From NCBI GenBank assembly GCA_034437215.1, contig DAOTVC010000148.1, forward strand, positions 1 to 6,576: DNA of 6,576 bases, in the 5' to 3' direction. The notes under the pieces were generated by a model. It saw only the letters and a list, made by a program, of their open reading frames with translations. It was not told where the DNA came from and searched no databases. The translations under genes were made by a program, and so were the position numbers. The first letter of the stretch is position 1, and the number at the start of each line of letters is the position of its first letter. This document shows positions 1-4,928 of the stretch, one piece after another. The stretch comes from DAOTVC01 sp034437215 (GTDB lineage: Bacteria > Chloroflexota > Anaerolineae > B4-G1 > SLSP01).

Positions 1-229
1 GCGCGCGTCGCAGGTGGTAGAGCTGTTTGCGCAGGTTCGTGTGGGCTTGCGCCTCCGTGGAGGTGGGCCAGAGGGCGAAGGCGACGTGGTGGCGGGCCTG
101 GGGCGCCTGACGGTGCAGGAGGAGGTAGGCCAGCACCGATTGCGGGCGGGGCGTATCGATCTCCTCCACGGGCTTCTCCCCATAGAGGATACGGAAATCG
201 CCCAGCAGTCGTATGTGAAGTGTGCGCAC
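1..229 (-). CDS. SARP/BTAD-family transcriptional regulator, N-terminal part (cut by window edge)
   Basis: A GTG start at 229-227, preceded by a purine-rich AAGGGGG ribosome binding site six bases upstream, opens a frame that runs off the left edge (76 codons visible). The protein begins RTLHIRLLGDFRILYGEKP, then has a DTPRPQSVLAYLLLHR segment, then an ALWPTSTEAQAHTNLRKQL segment. This is the usual opening of BTAD/SARP (AfsR/DnrI-like) regulators: an OmpR-type winged-helix DNA-binding region followed by the bacterial transcriptional activator helices. In Chloroflexota such proteins are often about 1000 residues, with an NB-ARC or AAA ATPase and TPR repeats after this part; whether that holds here lies outside the window. 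It is expected to act in the cytoplasm as a DNA-binding activator; its target is unknown. The family call is firm, the full architecture is not. Confidence 0.82.
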   Translation of the reverse strand, partial: MRTLHIRLLGDFRILYGEKPVEEIDTPRPQSVLAYLLLHRQAPQARHHVAFALWPTSTEAQAHTNLRKQLYHLRRA

Positions 230-304
230 GGTGTCCCCCTTCGCTCCCTCTTTACTGCTGATCCGGAGATAAAAGGCCAAAGTTGATGGGCCCTGCCCGG
301 CATC

Positions 305-326
305 GCCTGTGGCTCAAGCCACAGGC
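305..326. repeat. Perfect hairpin 1 of a four-hairpin cluster
   Basis: Arms 305-314 (gcctgtggct) and 317-326 are perfect reverse complements around a two-base centre. No T-tract follows on either strand, so this does not look like an intrinsic terminator. It sits upstream of the SARP-type gene and is the first of four hairpins in 125 bases. Confidence 0.7.
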
Positions 327-338
327 TGCCACGAAGAA

Positions 339-360
339 AGTGTGCTCCAGCAAGCACACT
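339..360. repeat. Perfect hairpin 2 of the cluster
   Basis: Arms 339-346 (agtgtgct) and 353-360 (agcacact) are perfect complements around a six-base loop (ccagca). The loop is longer than in the three other hairpins. No T-tract follows. Confidence 0.65.
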
Positions 361-377
361 ACCGGAAGCACATCCGC

Positions 378-395
378 AGTCGGCTTCAGCCGACT
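378..395. repeat. Perfect hairpin 3 of the cluster
   Basis: Arms 378-385 (agtcggct) and 388-395 (agccgact) are perfect complements around a two-base centre (tc). The design matches hairpins 1 and 4, but the stem sequence differs. Confidence 0.65.
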
Positions 396-402
396 TCAAT
401 AC

Positions 403-428
403 GGTAGCCGGCGGTTTTAACCGCCGGC
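403..428. repeat. Hairpin 4 of the cluster, with GTAG at its 5' foot (REP-like)
   Basis: Arms 407-416 (gccggcggtt) and 419-428 are perfect complements around a tt centre. The tetranucleotide GTAG (404-407) overlaps the 5' foot of the stem. GTAG beside a short hairpin is the hallmark of REP elements mobilised by RAYT (TnpA-REP) transposases. No RAYT gene lies in this window, so the REP assignment is an inference from shape. A second GTAG follows at about 438-441 beside a weaker GC-rich palindrome. Confidence 0.55.
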
Positions 429-474
429 GGAGAGGTCGTAGCCCGGCTCGGTTCAGCAATACTTGTCCGGATCA

Positions 475-776
475 CTAAACGGACGTGCCGCCCTCCAGCC
501 GCTCTCTCGCCCTCTCGCCAATGCCCGGATCTCTGTCCCCGCTCAATACTTCCAGCGCGGCTCTGGTGGCTTTCGCGTTCTCTACGAGACGCCGTCGAAC
601 GCTCTCGATGAAAGCGAGAGCGAGGCACAGCTGTATCCGCTCCGGCAGTCTGCGCTTCGACACCACAGACCAGCGCACTCGTTCGTCTTCGTCCCGGCTG
701 CACGAGCTCTCTCGATGACCGCCAGGGTCTCTGCCTCTCCTTGGGGTAGCGTTTCCATCTTCAAGTTGGTGCTCAC
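475..776 (-). pseudogene. Small hypothetical helical protein, 100 residues after repair of one frameshift
   Basis: Two overlapping minus-strand frames read as one protein if one G is restored in the G run at 693-695. The first frame starts at GTG 776-774 and reads MSTNLKMETLPQGEAETL, then VIERARAAG. The second continues DEDERVRWSVVSKRRLPERI and ends EGGTSV at a stop at 475-477. The joined length is 100 residues, rich in E, R, A and L, consistent with two or three charged helices and no membrane segment. I do not recognise the family. No strong ribosome binding site precedes the GTG. Either this is a recently broken gene or a sequencing or assembly error removed one G; chance open frames in GC-rich DNA are a third possibility. 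It lies between the hairpin cluster and the membrane protein gene. Confidence 0.4.
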
Positions 777-836
777 TTTGGGCCCGTTCGCTTAATCCTT
801 ACCAAAAAACATCTCTTGGCTCTGATATGTTCTACT

Positions 837-851
837 CTGCCCTCCGGGCAG
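837..851. repeat. Short perfect hairpin downstream of the membrane-protein gene
   Basis: Arms 837-842 (ctgccc) and 846-851 (gggcag) flank a three-base loop, about 70 bases after the stop of the membrane-protein gene on the minus strand. A T-run exists farther on in the minus-strand direction (the complement of the A-run near 803-808) but about 30 bases away, so this is at most a weak transcript-end structure. Nothing else was seen in 777-922. Confidence 0.3.
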
Positions 852-922
852 CTGTTCAGGCTCTGCCCCGGTCCTCCATCTCGGCTTCCTGTCGTCCCAC
901 AATGCTCGTGGAGCGTGCTCCC

Positions 923-1900
923 CTATTCTATCACGCTCCTCTTGGTATGAGCCCGGCGTCTCCCCAGGGTAGCGACCAGAGCCCAGAGGAAGAGGCCCGC
1001 ACCTATGAGCGCCTGGAAGAAGGGCGTGCTCTCCAGCAGCAGGGCGCGGATCCACTCCTCGGGGGCTCGATAGGTGACCGCGAGCGCATAGACGCCGGTC
1101 GCCGCGATGGGGATCGACAGCAGCGCAGGCAGGTGGAGGCCCTTCACCGGCCCCGCCAGCTCCGACAGGACGCTCTTTTCCTCTCCTCGCACGTGCTCGG
1201 CGCGCAACGCCAGAAAGATCACGCCCAGAAGGGCGGCCAGCTTGAAGATCGCCAGGGGCAGGATGAGAAGGACGTTCACGATGAAGAGCGCCACGAGGAC
1301 GAGCCCCACGACCCACCTCTCGACCCTGCCGGGCCTGAACTCCGGCAGCCACACTCCTCTTCCCAGCAGTCCGTGACTCAGCGCCAACGTCGCGGTGAAG
1401 GTGAACGTGTAGAGGCCAAAGTCCGCGATGGACCACCTGCTCGTCACCCCCCACTCCCCGTAGGCTTCGGGCAGCCAGTAGGTCAGGGACCAGAGCCCCC
1501 AGAAGAGGCCGAAGACGAATCCCATGGCGAGGACGCGTTCCCACTGCCCCCGCACGAGCCACTTACGAAGGGCGTACCAGCCAAAGACGAAACTCAGGAG
1601 CCCGTGCCAGCCGACGAAGTAGGCGGGCATGGTGGGGTCCAGCAGTCCTCCCTCGTAGAGCACGAGCGTGAGCACCCCTTCGACGAGAAAGGCATAGAGA
1701 GCCGCCACCAGAACGAGCGCCGCCGGTCGGCGCACGCGGAAGCGGTCGATGGCCCAGAGGCAAGCGTAGACGGGGAAGGCGTAGTACAAGAGGAGCTCCG
1801 CATACGTATAGCCCTGGGGGTAGGCAAAGGCTTTCTCCGAGAAGAAGACGGTGATGACCGTCGAGAGCCCGACAAAGAGCAGCCGCTGAAGCATGGTCAT
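923..1900 (-). CDS. Polytopic integral membrane protein of unknown function
   Basis: The frame encodes up to 325 residues, ending RSVIE at the TAG at 923-925. Hydrophobic stretches, counted from ATG 1900, lie near residues 5-24, 33-51, 60-82, 92-111, 122-143, 158-178, 193-222 (probably two spans), 237-256 and 273-294, so about nine or ten spans. Arg-rich loops occur near 53-58 and the C-terminal tail has RRRAHTKR. Two in-frame ATGs compete. The GGGAGG at 1901-1906 touches ATG 1900 but is six bases from ATG 1894, so the real start is more likely 1894 (323 residues, starting MLQRLLFVG). There are no catalytic motifs or known transporter signatures; many Trp and Tyr residues lie near span ends. 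The opposite strand has a longer open frame, but it is polar and lacks family features. No operon partner is apparent. I judge it a real protein without a nameable family. Confidence 0.8.
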   Translation of the reverse strand: MTMLQRLLFVGLSTVITVFFSEKAFAYPQGYTYAELLLYYAFPVYACLWAIDRFRVRRPAALVLVAALYAFLVEGVLTLVLYEGGLLDPTMPAYFVGWHGLLSFVFGWYALRKWLVRGQWERVLAMGFVFGLFWGLWSLTYWLPEAYGEWGVTSRWSIADFGLYTFTFTATLALSHGLLGRGVWLPEFRPGRVERWVVGLVLVALFIVNVLLILPLAIFKLAALLGVIFLALRAEHVRGEEKSVLSELAGPVKGLHLPALLSIPIAATGVYALAVTYRAPEEWIRALLLESTPFFQALIGAGLFLWALVATLGRRRAHTKRSVIE

Positions 1901-1906
1901 CCTCCC
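1901..1906 (-). promoter_or_regulatory. Ribosome binding site that decides the start of the membrane-protein gene
   Basis: On the minus strand GGGAGG directly abuts ATG 1900-1898 (no spacer) and lies six bases before ATG 1894-1892. Normal spacing is five to nine bases, so this site favours the inner ATG. Confidence 0.6.
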
Positions 1907-1955
1907 GCTAAGGTGAGAGCCGCTGTGGATTTAAGTGCATCGGTTTGAATCCATC

Positions 1956-2228
1956 TTAGCCATATGCATAGAGCACCTGCAGACAGGCATGATTATCGGC
2001 AGCCCGGTATTGCAACACCAGGTAGGAGAAGGTGTTCCCTTGGTCGATGCCCAACTGATCATGGTCGCCCCACAGCCCCCAGGTCTGCAGGCCCTCCTGC
2101 GGATCGGGCTGCTCCTCGATACAGGAGCCCTCCTCGGATGAAGCAATCTCCAGCAGCCTGTTCTCGTCGCCTGTCCGTTCCAGCGACTCGAGCGCCAGTG
2201 CCTGGACTAGCTCGGTGACCTGCGCCTC
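1956..2228 (-). pseudogene. Remnant of an unidentified gene (open frame without start codon)
   Basis: A minus-strand frame with no ATG, GTG or TTG start before its final third stays open from after a TAG (2231-2229) to a TAA (1958-1956). It encodes about 90 residues, beginning EAQVTELVQALALESLER, with a middle TWGLWGDHDQLGID and an end TFSYLVLQYR then CLQVLYAYG. The make-up (amphipathic N-terminal helix, acidic middle, aromatic strand-like end) looks like a protein, unlike the Arg/Pro/Ser-rich products of neighbouring frames. Upstream the same frame meets TAG and TGA stops within 50 bases, so the gene is broken or only its 3' end survives. I do not recognise the family. The gap between it and nadE (2229-2327) shows nothing clear. 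Confidence 0.35.
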
Positions 2229-2327
2229 CTACAAGCATTGCAGCGACTTGGGGTCAGGAGGAGCTCGCTTCGTGCGTCAACCTTCGTATTTTTTGCCGGA
2301 CATGTGCCTCACTTTGTAGCGTTATGC

Positions 2328-4049
2328 TCAGCTACGGAAGTGATTCGTGATGGGCAGGCGCCGGTCCCGCCCGAAGGCCCGGGAGGTGATCTTCACCCCC
2401 GGCGGGGCTTGCCGGCGCTTGTACTCCGCCCGGTCCACCATGCCGATGACGCGCCGCACCGTCTCCTCGTCGAAGCCCTGCGCCACGATCTCCTCCAGGC
2501 TCCGATCCTCTTCCACGTAGGCGGCGAGGATGGGGTCGAGGATCTCGTAGGGGGGCAGGGAGTCGCTGTCCTTCTGGTTGGGGCGCAGCTCCGCCGTCGG
2601 TGCGCGGCTGATGGCGGACTCGGGGATGACCTGTGATCGGGTGTTGCGCCACCGGGCCAGCTCGTAGACCCGCATCTTGAAGAGGTCCTTGATGACGGCA
2701 AAGCCCCCCGCCATGTCGCCGTAGAGGGTGGCGTAGCCCACGCTCATCTCGCTCTTGTTGCCCGTCGTCAGGACGAGCCAGCCGAACTTGTTGCTCAGCG
2801 CCATGAGCACGTTGCCCCGCACCCGCGCCTGGAGGTTCTCCTCGGTGACCCCGCTCTCCGTCCCCGTGAAGGGCGCCTCCAGGATCTCCAGGTAGGCCTC
2901 GAAGGCCGGCTCGATGGGGATGGTGAGCAGCCGGATGTCCAGGCTCTCCGCCAGCGCCGCGGCGTCGTCATTGCTCAGGTCGGAGGTGTAGCGGGAGGGC
3001 ATGCGGACGCCGGTGACGTTCTCAGGCCCGAGGGCGTCGGCAGCGACGGCGGCGGTGAGGGCGGAGTCGATGCCGCCGCTCAACCCCATCACCACCTTCT
3101 CGAAGCCGTTCTTGCGCACGTAGTCCCGCGTCCCCGTGACCAGTGCGCGGTAGACCTCCTCGGCGTGCTCCAACGGGGGTGGGATGTGAGTCTCCAGGGG
3201 AGGGCGCTCCCGCACCTGGGGAGCGCCGGGCAGAGAGATGACCTCGACCTGGTCCTCCACCCTCATGCTCTGCTTGCGGCGGCGCGGGTCGTGGAGCCGC
3301 TCGCTGAAGACGGAGCGCACGTCGAGGTCGACGACGATCAGATCCTCCTCGAAGGCCCGCCCCCGGGCCAGCAGCTCGCCGTTGGGGCCGAAGACGAGGC
3401 TCTGTCCGTCGAAGACCAGCTCGTCCTGCCCGCCCACGAGGTTGCAGAAGGCGACGATGGCGGTATTGTCGACGGCCCGTGTCGCCAGCATCGTCTCGCG
3501 GAAGCGGCCCTTGCCCGCGTGGTAGGGGGAGGCGGAGATGTTGATGATGAGCGGCGCTCCCCCCCTGAAGGCCTGCGCCTCCGTGGGCCCACCAGGGTAC
3601 CAGATGTCCTCGCAGACGTTCACCCCGAAGATGAGGTCGCCCCAGGAGAGGACGAGGGGCCGTTCCCCGGCGCGGAAGTAGCGCTCCTCGTCGAAGACGC
3701 CGTAGTTGGGGAGGTAGGTCTTGTGGTAGACGGCGGCGACCTCCCCCTCCCGGCAGATAGCGGCGGCGTTGTAGATGTCGTCGCGGCGGTCGACGAAGCC
3801 CGCCACGATGAGGAGCCCCTCCGCGGCCGCGGCTACCTCCTCCAGCGCCTCCCGGTTCGCCTCGATGAACTGGGGCTTGAGCAGGAGATCCTCGGGTGGA
3901 TAGCCGGTGATGGCGAGCTCGGGGAGGACGACGATGTCCGCACCCTGAGTCCGGGCGGCCTCGACCCCCTCCAGGATCTTGCGGACGTTGCCCTCCAGGT
4001 CGCCGACGGTGGCGTTGATCTGGGCCAGGGCGATGCGCAGCGGTTGCAT
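2328..4049 (-). CDS. nadE: Glutamine-dependent NAD+ synthetase
   Basis: This 573-residue enzyme catalyses the last step of NAD+ biosynthesis: ATP-dependent amidation of nicotinic acid adenine dinucleotide, using ammonia released from glutamine. Residues about 4-265 form a nitrilase-type (CN-hydrolase) glutaminase domain with the full triad: Glu44 in VLPELAITGYPPEDLL, Lys110 in YHKTYLPNYGVFDEERYF, and Cys146 in GVNVCEDIWYPG. Residues about 295-565 form the NAD synthase domain: the ATP-pyrophosphatase P-loop SGGIDS at 324-329, TTGNKSEMSVGYATLYGD at 428-445, KDLFKMRVYELA at 454-465, and an IPESAISRAPTAELRPNQ segment near 475-492 followed by DSDSLPPYE. The length fits the short bacterial two-domain form; nothing is missing. 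The start at ATG 4049-4047 has AGGAGGTG at ideal spacing. It appears monocistronic, with a tentative promoter at 4094-4121. Expected in the cytoplasm, where ammonia is channelled between domains. Confidence 0.97.
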   Translation of the reverse strand: MQPLRIALAQINATVGDLEGNVRKILEGVEAARTQGADIVVLPELAITGYPPEDLLLKPQFIEANREALEEVAAAAEGLLIVAGFVDRRDDIYNAAAICREGEVAAVYHKTYLPNYGVFDEERYFRAGERPLVLSWGDLIFGVNVCEDIWYPGGPTEAQAFRGGAPLIINISASPYHAGKGRFRETMLATRAVDNTAIVAFCNLVGGQDELVFDGQSLVFGPNGELLARGRAFEEDLIVVDLDVRSVFSERLHDPRRRKQSMRVEDQVEVISLPGAPQVRERPPLETHIPPPLEHAEEVYRALVTGTRDYVRKNGFEKVVMGLSGGIDSALTAAVAADALGPENVTGVRMPSRYTSDLSNDDAAALAESLDIRLLTIPIEPAFEAYLEILEAPFTGTESGVTEENLQARVRGNVLMALSNKFGWLVLTTGNKSEMSVGYATLYGDMAGGFAVIKDLFKMRVYELARWRNTRSQVIPESAISRAPTAELRPNQKDSDSLPPYEILDPILAAYVEEDRSLEEIVAQGFDEETVRRVIGMVDRAEYKRRQAPPGVKITSRAFGRDRRLPITNHFRS

Positions 4050-4054
4050 CTCTT

Positions 4055-4062
4055 CACCTCCT
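4055..4062 (-). promoter_or_regulatory. Strong ribosome binding site of nadE
   Basis: AGGAGGTG on the minus strand lies five bases before ATG 4049 and fixes the nadE start; the downstream residues MQPLRIALAQI are the expected first nitrilase-domain strand. Confidence 0.8.
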
Positions 4063-4093
4063 CGTTGGGGTGATGGTCGTGCTGCTGGACTTT

Positions 4094-4121
4094 AGCGTAG
4101 ACAATTTGCTCTCGAAGTCAA
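4094..4121 (-). promoter_or_regulatory. Possible sigma-70-type promoter of nadE
   Basis: On the minus strand TTGACT (4121-4116) matches the -35 consensus at five of six positions. It is followed after 16 bases by TACGCT (4099-4094), which matches TATAAT at only three of six. Placed about 45-70 bases upstream of the nadE start. The -10 element is weak, so this is a candidate only. Confidence 0.3.
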
Positions 4122-4131
4122 GGACGAGAAT

Positions 4132-4166
4132 AGGGACCAGGGATTAGGGATCAGGGATTAGGAACC
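4132..4166. repeat. Five tandem 7-bp repeats (AGGGATT-type)
   Basis: Five adjacent heptamers read AGGGACC, AGGGATT, AGGGATC, AGGGATT and AGGAACC. They lie just upstream of the nadE promoter candidate and before the MITE-like element. Heptamer minisatellites of this kind are known from several bacterial genomes; no function is evident. Confidence 0.75.
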
Positions 4167-4221
4167 ATCTCCTGATCTCCTCTTCGATCCATCATGCTCT
4201 TGTCGTGATCGGTTTAACTAT

Positions 4222-4231
4222 GCCTGGGCTC
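4222..4231. repeat. Left copy of a 10-bp direct repeat flanking the MITE-like element
   Basis: gcctgggctc at 4222-4231 recurs at 4403-4412, on the two sides of an element with inverted ends. It is best explained as a target-site duplication. The left copy touches the element; the right copy is separated from it by one base. Confidence 0.65.
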
Positions 4232-4276
4232 AGGGCTATCGCACTTAGTACACTTTCTCCATCGCGTTACCTGGTG

Positions 4277-4298
4277 CGCCGCTGAAGCGGCGTTTTTT
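4277..4298 (+). terminator. Terminator-like hairpin with T6 tract inside the MITE-like element
   Basis: Arms cgccgc (4277-4282) and gcggcg (4287-4292) with a tgaa loop are followed directly by six T (4293-4298), the form of an intrinsic terminator on the plus strand. The stem is short but all G-C. It would stop transcription entering the RidA-like fragment from the left. Confidence 0.5.
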
Positions 4299-4300
4299 AG

Positions 4301-4343
4301 GGGGATTTTCGTGGCGGGGCGAAGCCCCGCCACGAAAATCCCC
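4301..4343. repeat. Perfect 20-bp inverted repeat with a 3-base loop
   Basis: Arms 4301-4320 and 4324-4343 are exact reverse complements around GAA. The arms begin GGGGATTTTCG at the outside and GGCGGGGC at the loop. This is the strongest secondary structure in the window and forms the core of the MITE-like element. Confidence 0.85.
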
Positions 4344-4352
4344 TTCTATCTC

Positions 4353-4366
4353 CGGCCTTTAGGCCG
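4353..4366. repeat. Short hairpin, third in the MITE-like element
   Basis: cggcc (4353-4357) and ggccg (4362-4366) pair around ttta. It lies ten bases after the long hairpin. Confidence 0.5.
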
Positions 4367-4402
4367 TCCTTCTGCGACCAGAGGTCAAATGCGATAGCCC
4401 TA

Positions 4403-4412
4403 GCCTGGGCTC
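4403..4412. repeat. Right copy of the 10-bp direct repeat flanking the MITE-like element
   Basis: This is identical to 4222-4231. It lies just before the RidA-like fragment, in its reading frame. Confidence 0.65.
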
Positions 4413-4415
4413 GAA

Positions 4416-4607
4416 TTGACGTCGAACGAGAGCCTCGTCAAGGTCAACGTCTGGTTGAAGGAGATCAAGGATCTGCCCGCTATGGAGCAGGCCTTCCACG
4501 ACTACTTCGAGCCCGGCACCTTCCCGGCGCGCATGACCTCCACCACCGAATTCATCGACGCCGACTGCCTCTTGATGATCGACGGCGTCGCCTACCGGAG
4601 AGAGTAG
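4416..4607 (+). pseudogene. RidA (YjgF/YER057c/UK114) family protein, C-terminal half only
   Basis: The fragment reads ESLVKVNVWLKEIKDLPAME, then a QAFHDYFEPGTFPARMTS segment and FIDADCLLMIDGVAYRRE before a stop at 4605-4607. The VKVxVxL, FPAR and LLMIDGVAYR segments match the second half of RidA proteins, including the Arg of the PAR motif that binds the substrate carboxylate. Complete members have about 120-130 residues; the first 60 or so are missing. RidA deaminates reactive enamine/imine intermediates. The only start codons are TTG 4416 and, if the MITE-like element is excised, ATG 4220, neither of which restores the N-terminus. The piece lies between two insertion-like elements and just before an isopentenyl phosphate kinase remnant on the same strand, so both are read as parts of one decayed operon. 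The product is very unlikely to be functional. Confidence 0.75.
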
Positions 4608-4615
4608 CACACGCA

Positions 4616-4627
4616 GAATCGAAAGGA
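4616..4627. repeat. Left copy of a 12-bp direct repeat around the second insertion-like element
   Basis: gaatcgaaagga at 4616-4627 recurs exactly at 4745-4756. The copies flank a segment with inverted ends, which suggests a target-site duplication; the copy on the right forms the ribosome binding site of the kinase remnant. Confidence 0.65.
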
Positions 4628-4744
4628 TGTGTTTCAATCCAGTTGTGAGCTATCCATGGCTGAAACGTAAAGCATGAAACGTGAAGCCCTCACGTTTTAC
4701 GTTTCACGTTTCACGCCTCGGTTTAACTCAAGTGAAACACACCC
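4628..4744. mobile_element. Second small insertion-like element with inverted ends and a heptamer hairpin
   Basis: The segment opens with tgtgtttca (4628-4636) and nearly closes with the complement tgaaacaca (4733-4741), then three C. Identical 12-bp repeats flank it. It codes for nothing. Its middle is an imperfect 24-bp hairpin: arms 4661-4684 and 4690-4713, 20 of 24 positions pairing, loop agccc. The hairpin is built from 7-bp units of the type CACGTTT/TACGTTT and their complements. The three extra bases at the right end make the boundaries imprecise. Removing one repeat copy plus this element leaves the RidA-like stop about 26 bases before the kinase GTG, a natural operon gap, which supports its being an insertion. 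Confidence 0.5.
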
Positions 4745-4756
4745 GAATCGAAAGGA
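4745..4756. repeat. Right copy of the 12-bp direct repeat, holding the AAAGGAG ribosome binding site
   Basis: This is identical to 4616-4627. With the following G it forms AAAGGAG, six bases before the GTG at 4763, so the repeat overlaps the ribosome binding site of the kinase remnant. Confidence 0.65.
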
Positions 4757-4762
4757 GCTGCC

Positions 4763-4876
4763 GTGATCGTCATCAAAGCGGGGGGCTCAGCCGTCACCCG
4801 CAAGGAGCAGCCCTTCACCCTGAACGAGGAGACCGTCGAGAGCCTGGCGCGGCAGCTGGCAGCGGACCTCCCCTCC
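4763..4876 (+). pseudogene. Isopentenyl phosphate kinase (amino acid kinase fold), N-terminal fragment
   Basis: From GTG 4763, with AAAGGAG at good spacing, the frame reads MIVIKAGGSAVTRKEQPFTL, then an NEETVESLARQLA segment. The KxGGSxxTxKxxPxT pattern is the N-terminal signature of isopentenyl phosphate kinase, including the Lys5 and Gly-Gly-Ser positions that bind phosphate. The family has about 250-270 residues; similarity ends after about 37 codons, and the rest of the frame (open to about 5014) merely overlaps the opposing flavodoxin-fold gene. The break coincides with a hairpin at 4864-4902. In the alternative mevalonate pathway, known from archaea and some Chloroflexota, this enzyme phosphorylates isopentenyl phosphate to isopentenyl diphosphate. 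Here it is a non-functional remnant unless an intact copy exists elsewhere. Confidence 0.7.
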
Positions 4877-4902
4877 TCGCGCACAACGAGAAGAGGAGGT
4901 CC
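4864..4902. repeat. Imperfect hairpin at the break of the kinase remnant, 3' of the redox operon
   Basis: Outer arms ggacctcc (4864-4871) and ggaggtcc (4895-4902) pair perfectly. A partial inner pairing closes with ctcg (4876-4879) and cgag (4887-4890). It begins 26 bases past the stop of the flavodoxin-fold gene and could mark the end of the minus-strand operon transcript, but no T-tract follows, so an intrinsic terminator is not proven. Confidence 0.4.
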
Positions 4903-4928
4903 GTTACGTCTTTCGGGACTAGAGCCGC

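Larger units (their letters stand above)
4232..4401. mobile_element. MITE-like non-coding element, 170 bp
   Basis: The ends are perfect 12-bp inverted repeats: agggctatcgca at 4232-4243 and its complement at 4390-4401, with partial similarity a few bases further in. The element is flanked by a 10-bp direct repeat. It encodes no transposase. Inside are three successive hairpins: 4277-4292, the very long 4301-4343, and 4353-4366. The size, terminal repeats, flanking duplication and internal folding are those of a miniature inverted-repeat transposable element moved by a transposase from elsewhere. A duplication of about 10 bp would fit some IS4-group transposases, but this is a guess. The element separates codons of an open frame that leads into the RidA-like fragment. 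Confidence 0.65.

Noticed and set aside
14..286. A 90-codon plus-strand frame at the left edge
   Set aside because: It is antisense to the BTAD/SARP-like N-terminus, which has recognisable family motifs and a ribosome binding site.
305..428. A possible CRISPR array
   Set aside because: The hairpins differ in sequence from one another and there is no constant repeat with regular spacers.
475..776. A toxin-antitoxin pair made of the two short overlapping frames
   Set aside because: The two frames read better as one protein split by a single missing G; neither half shows a known toxin or antitoxin motif.
792..1562. A 256-codon minus-strand frame overlapping the membrane protein
   Set aside because: It is an Arg/Gly/Ala/Pro-rich out-of-frame shadow of the same strand with no ribosome binding site.
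827..1948. A 373-codon plus-strand open frame opposite the membrane protein, longer than the minus-strand gene
   Set aside because: The product is a polar, Gln/Arg/Glu/His/Pro-rich stretch without domains or a ribosome binding site, whereas the minus strand gives regularly spaced hydrophobic spans.
1935..2141. A 68-codon plus-strand frame between the membrane protein and nadE
   Set aside because: It has no ribosome binding site and is antisense to the more protein-like minus-strand remnant; neither is certain, but the minus frame reads better.
2328..2400. An intrinsic terminator right after nadE
   Set aside because: The minus-strand sequence past the stop has no convincing stem followed by a T tract.
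3165..4073. A 302-codon plus-strand open frame opposite nadE
   Set aside because: It lies wholly across the nitrilase half of a clear NAD+ synthetase and is an antisense by-product of GC-rich codon use.
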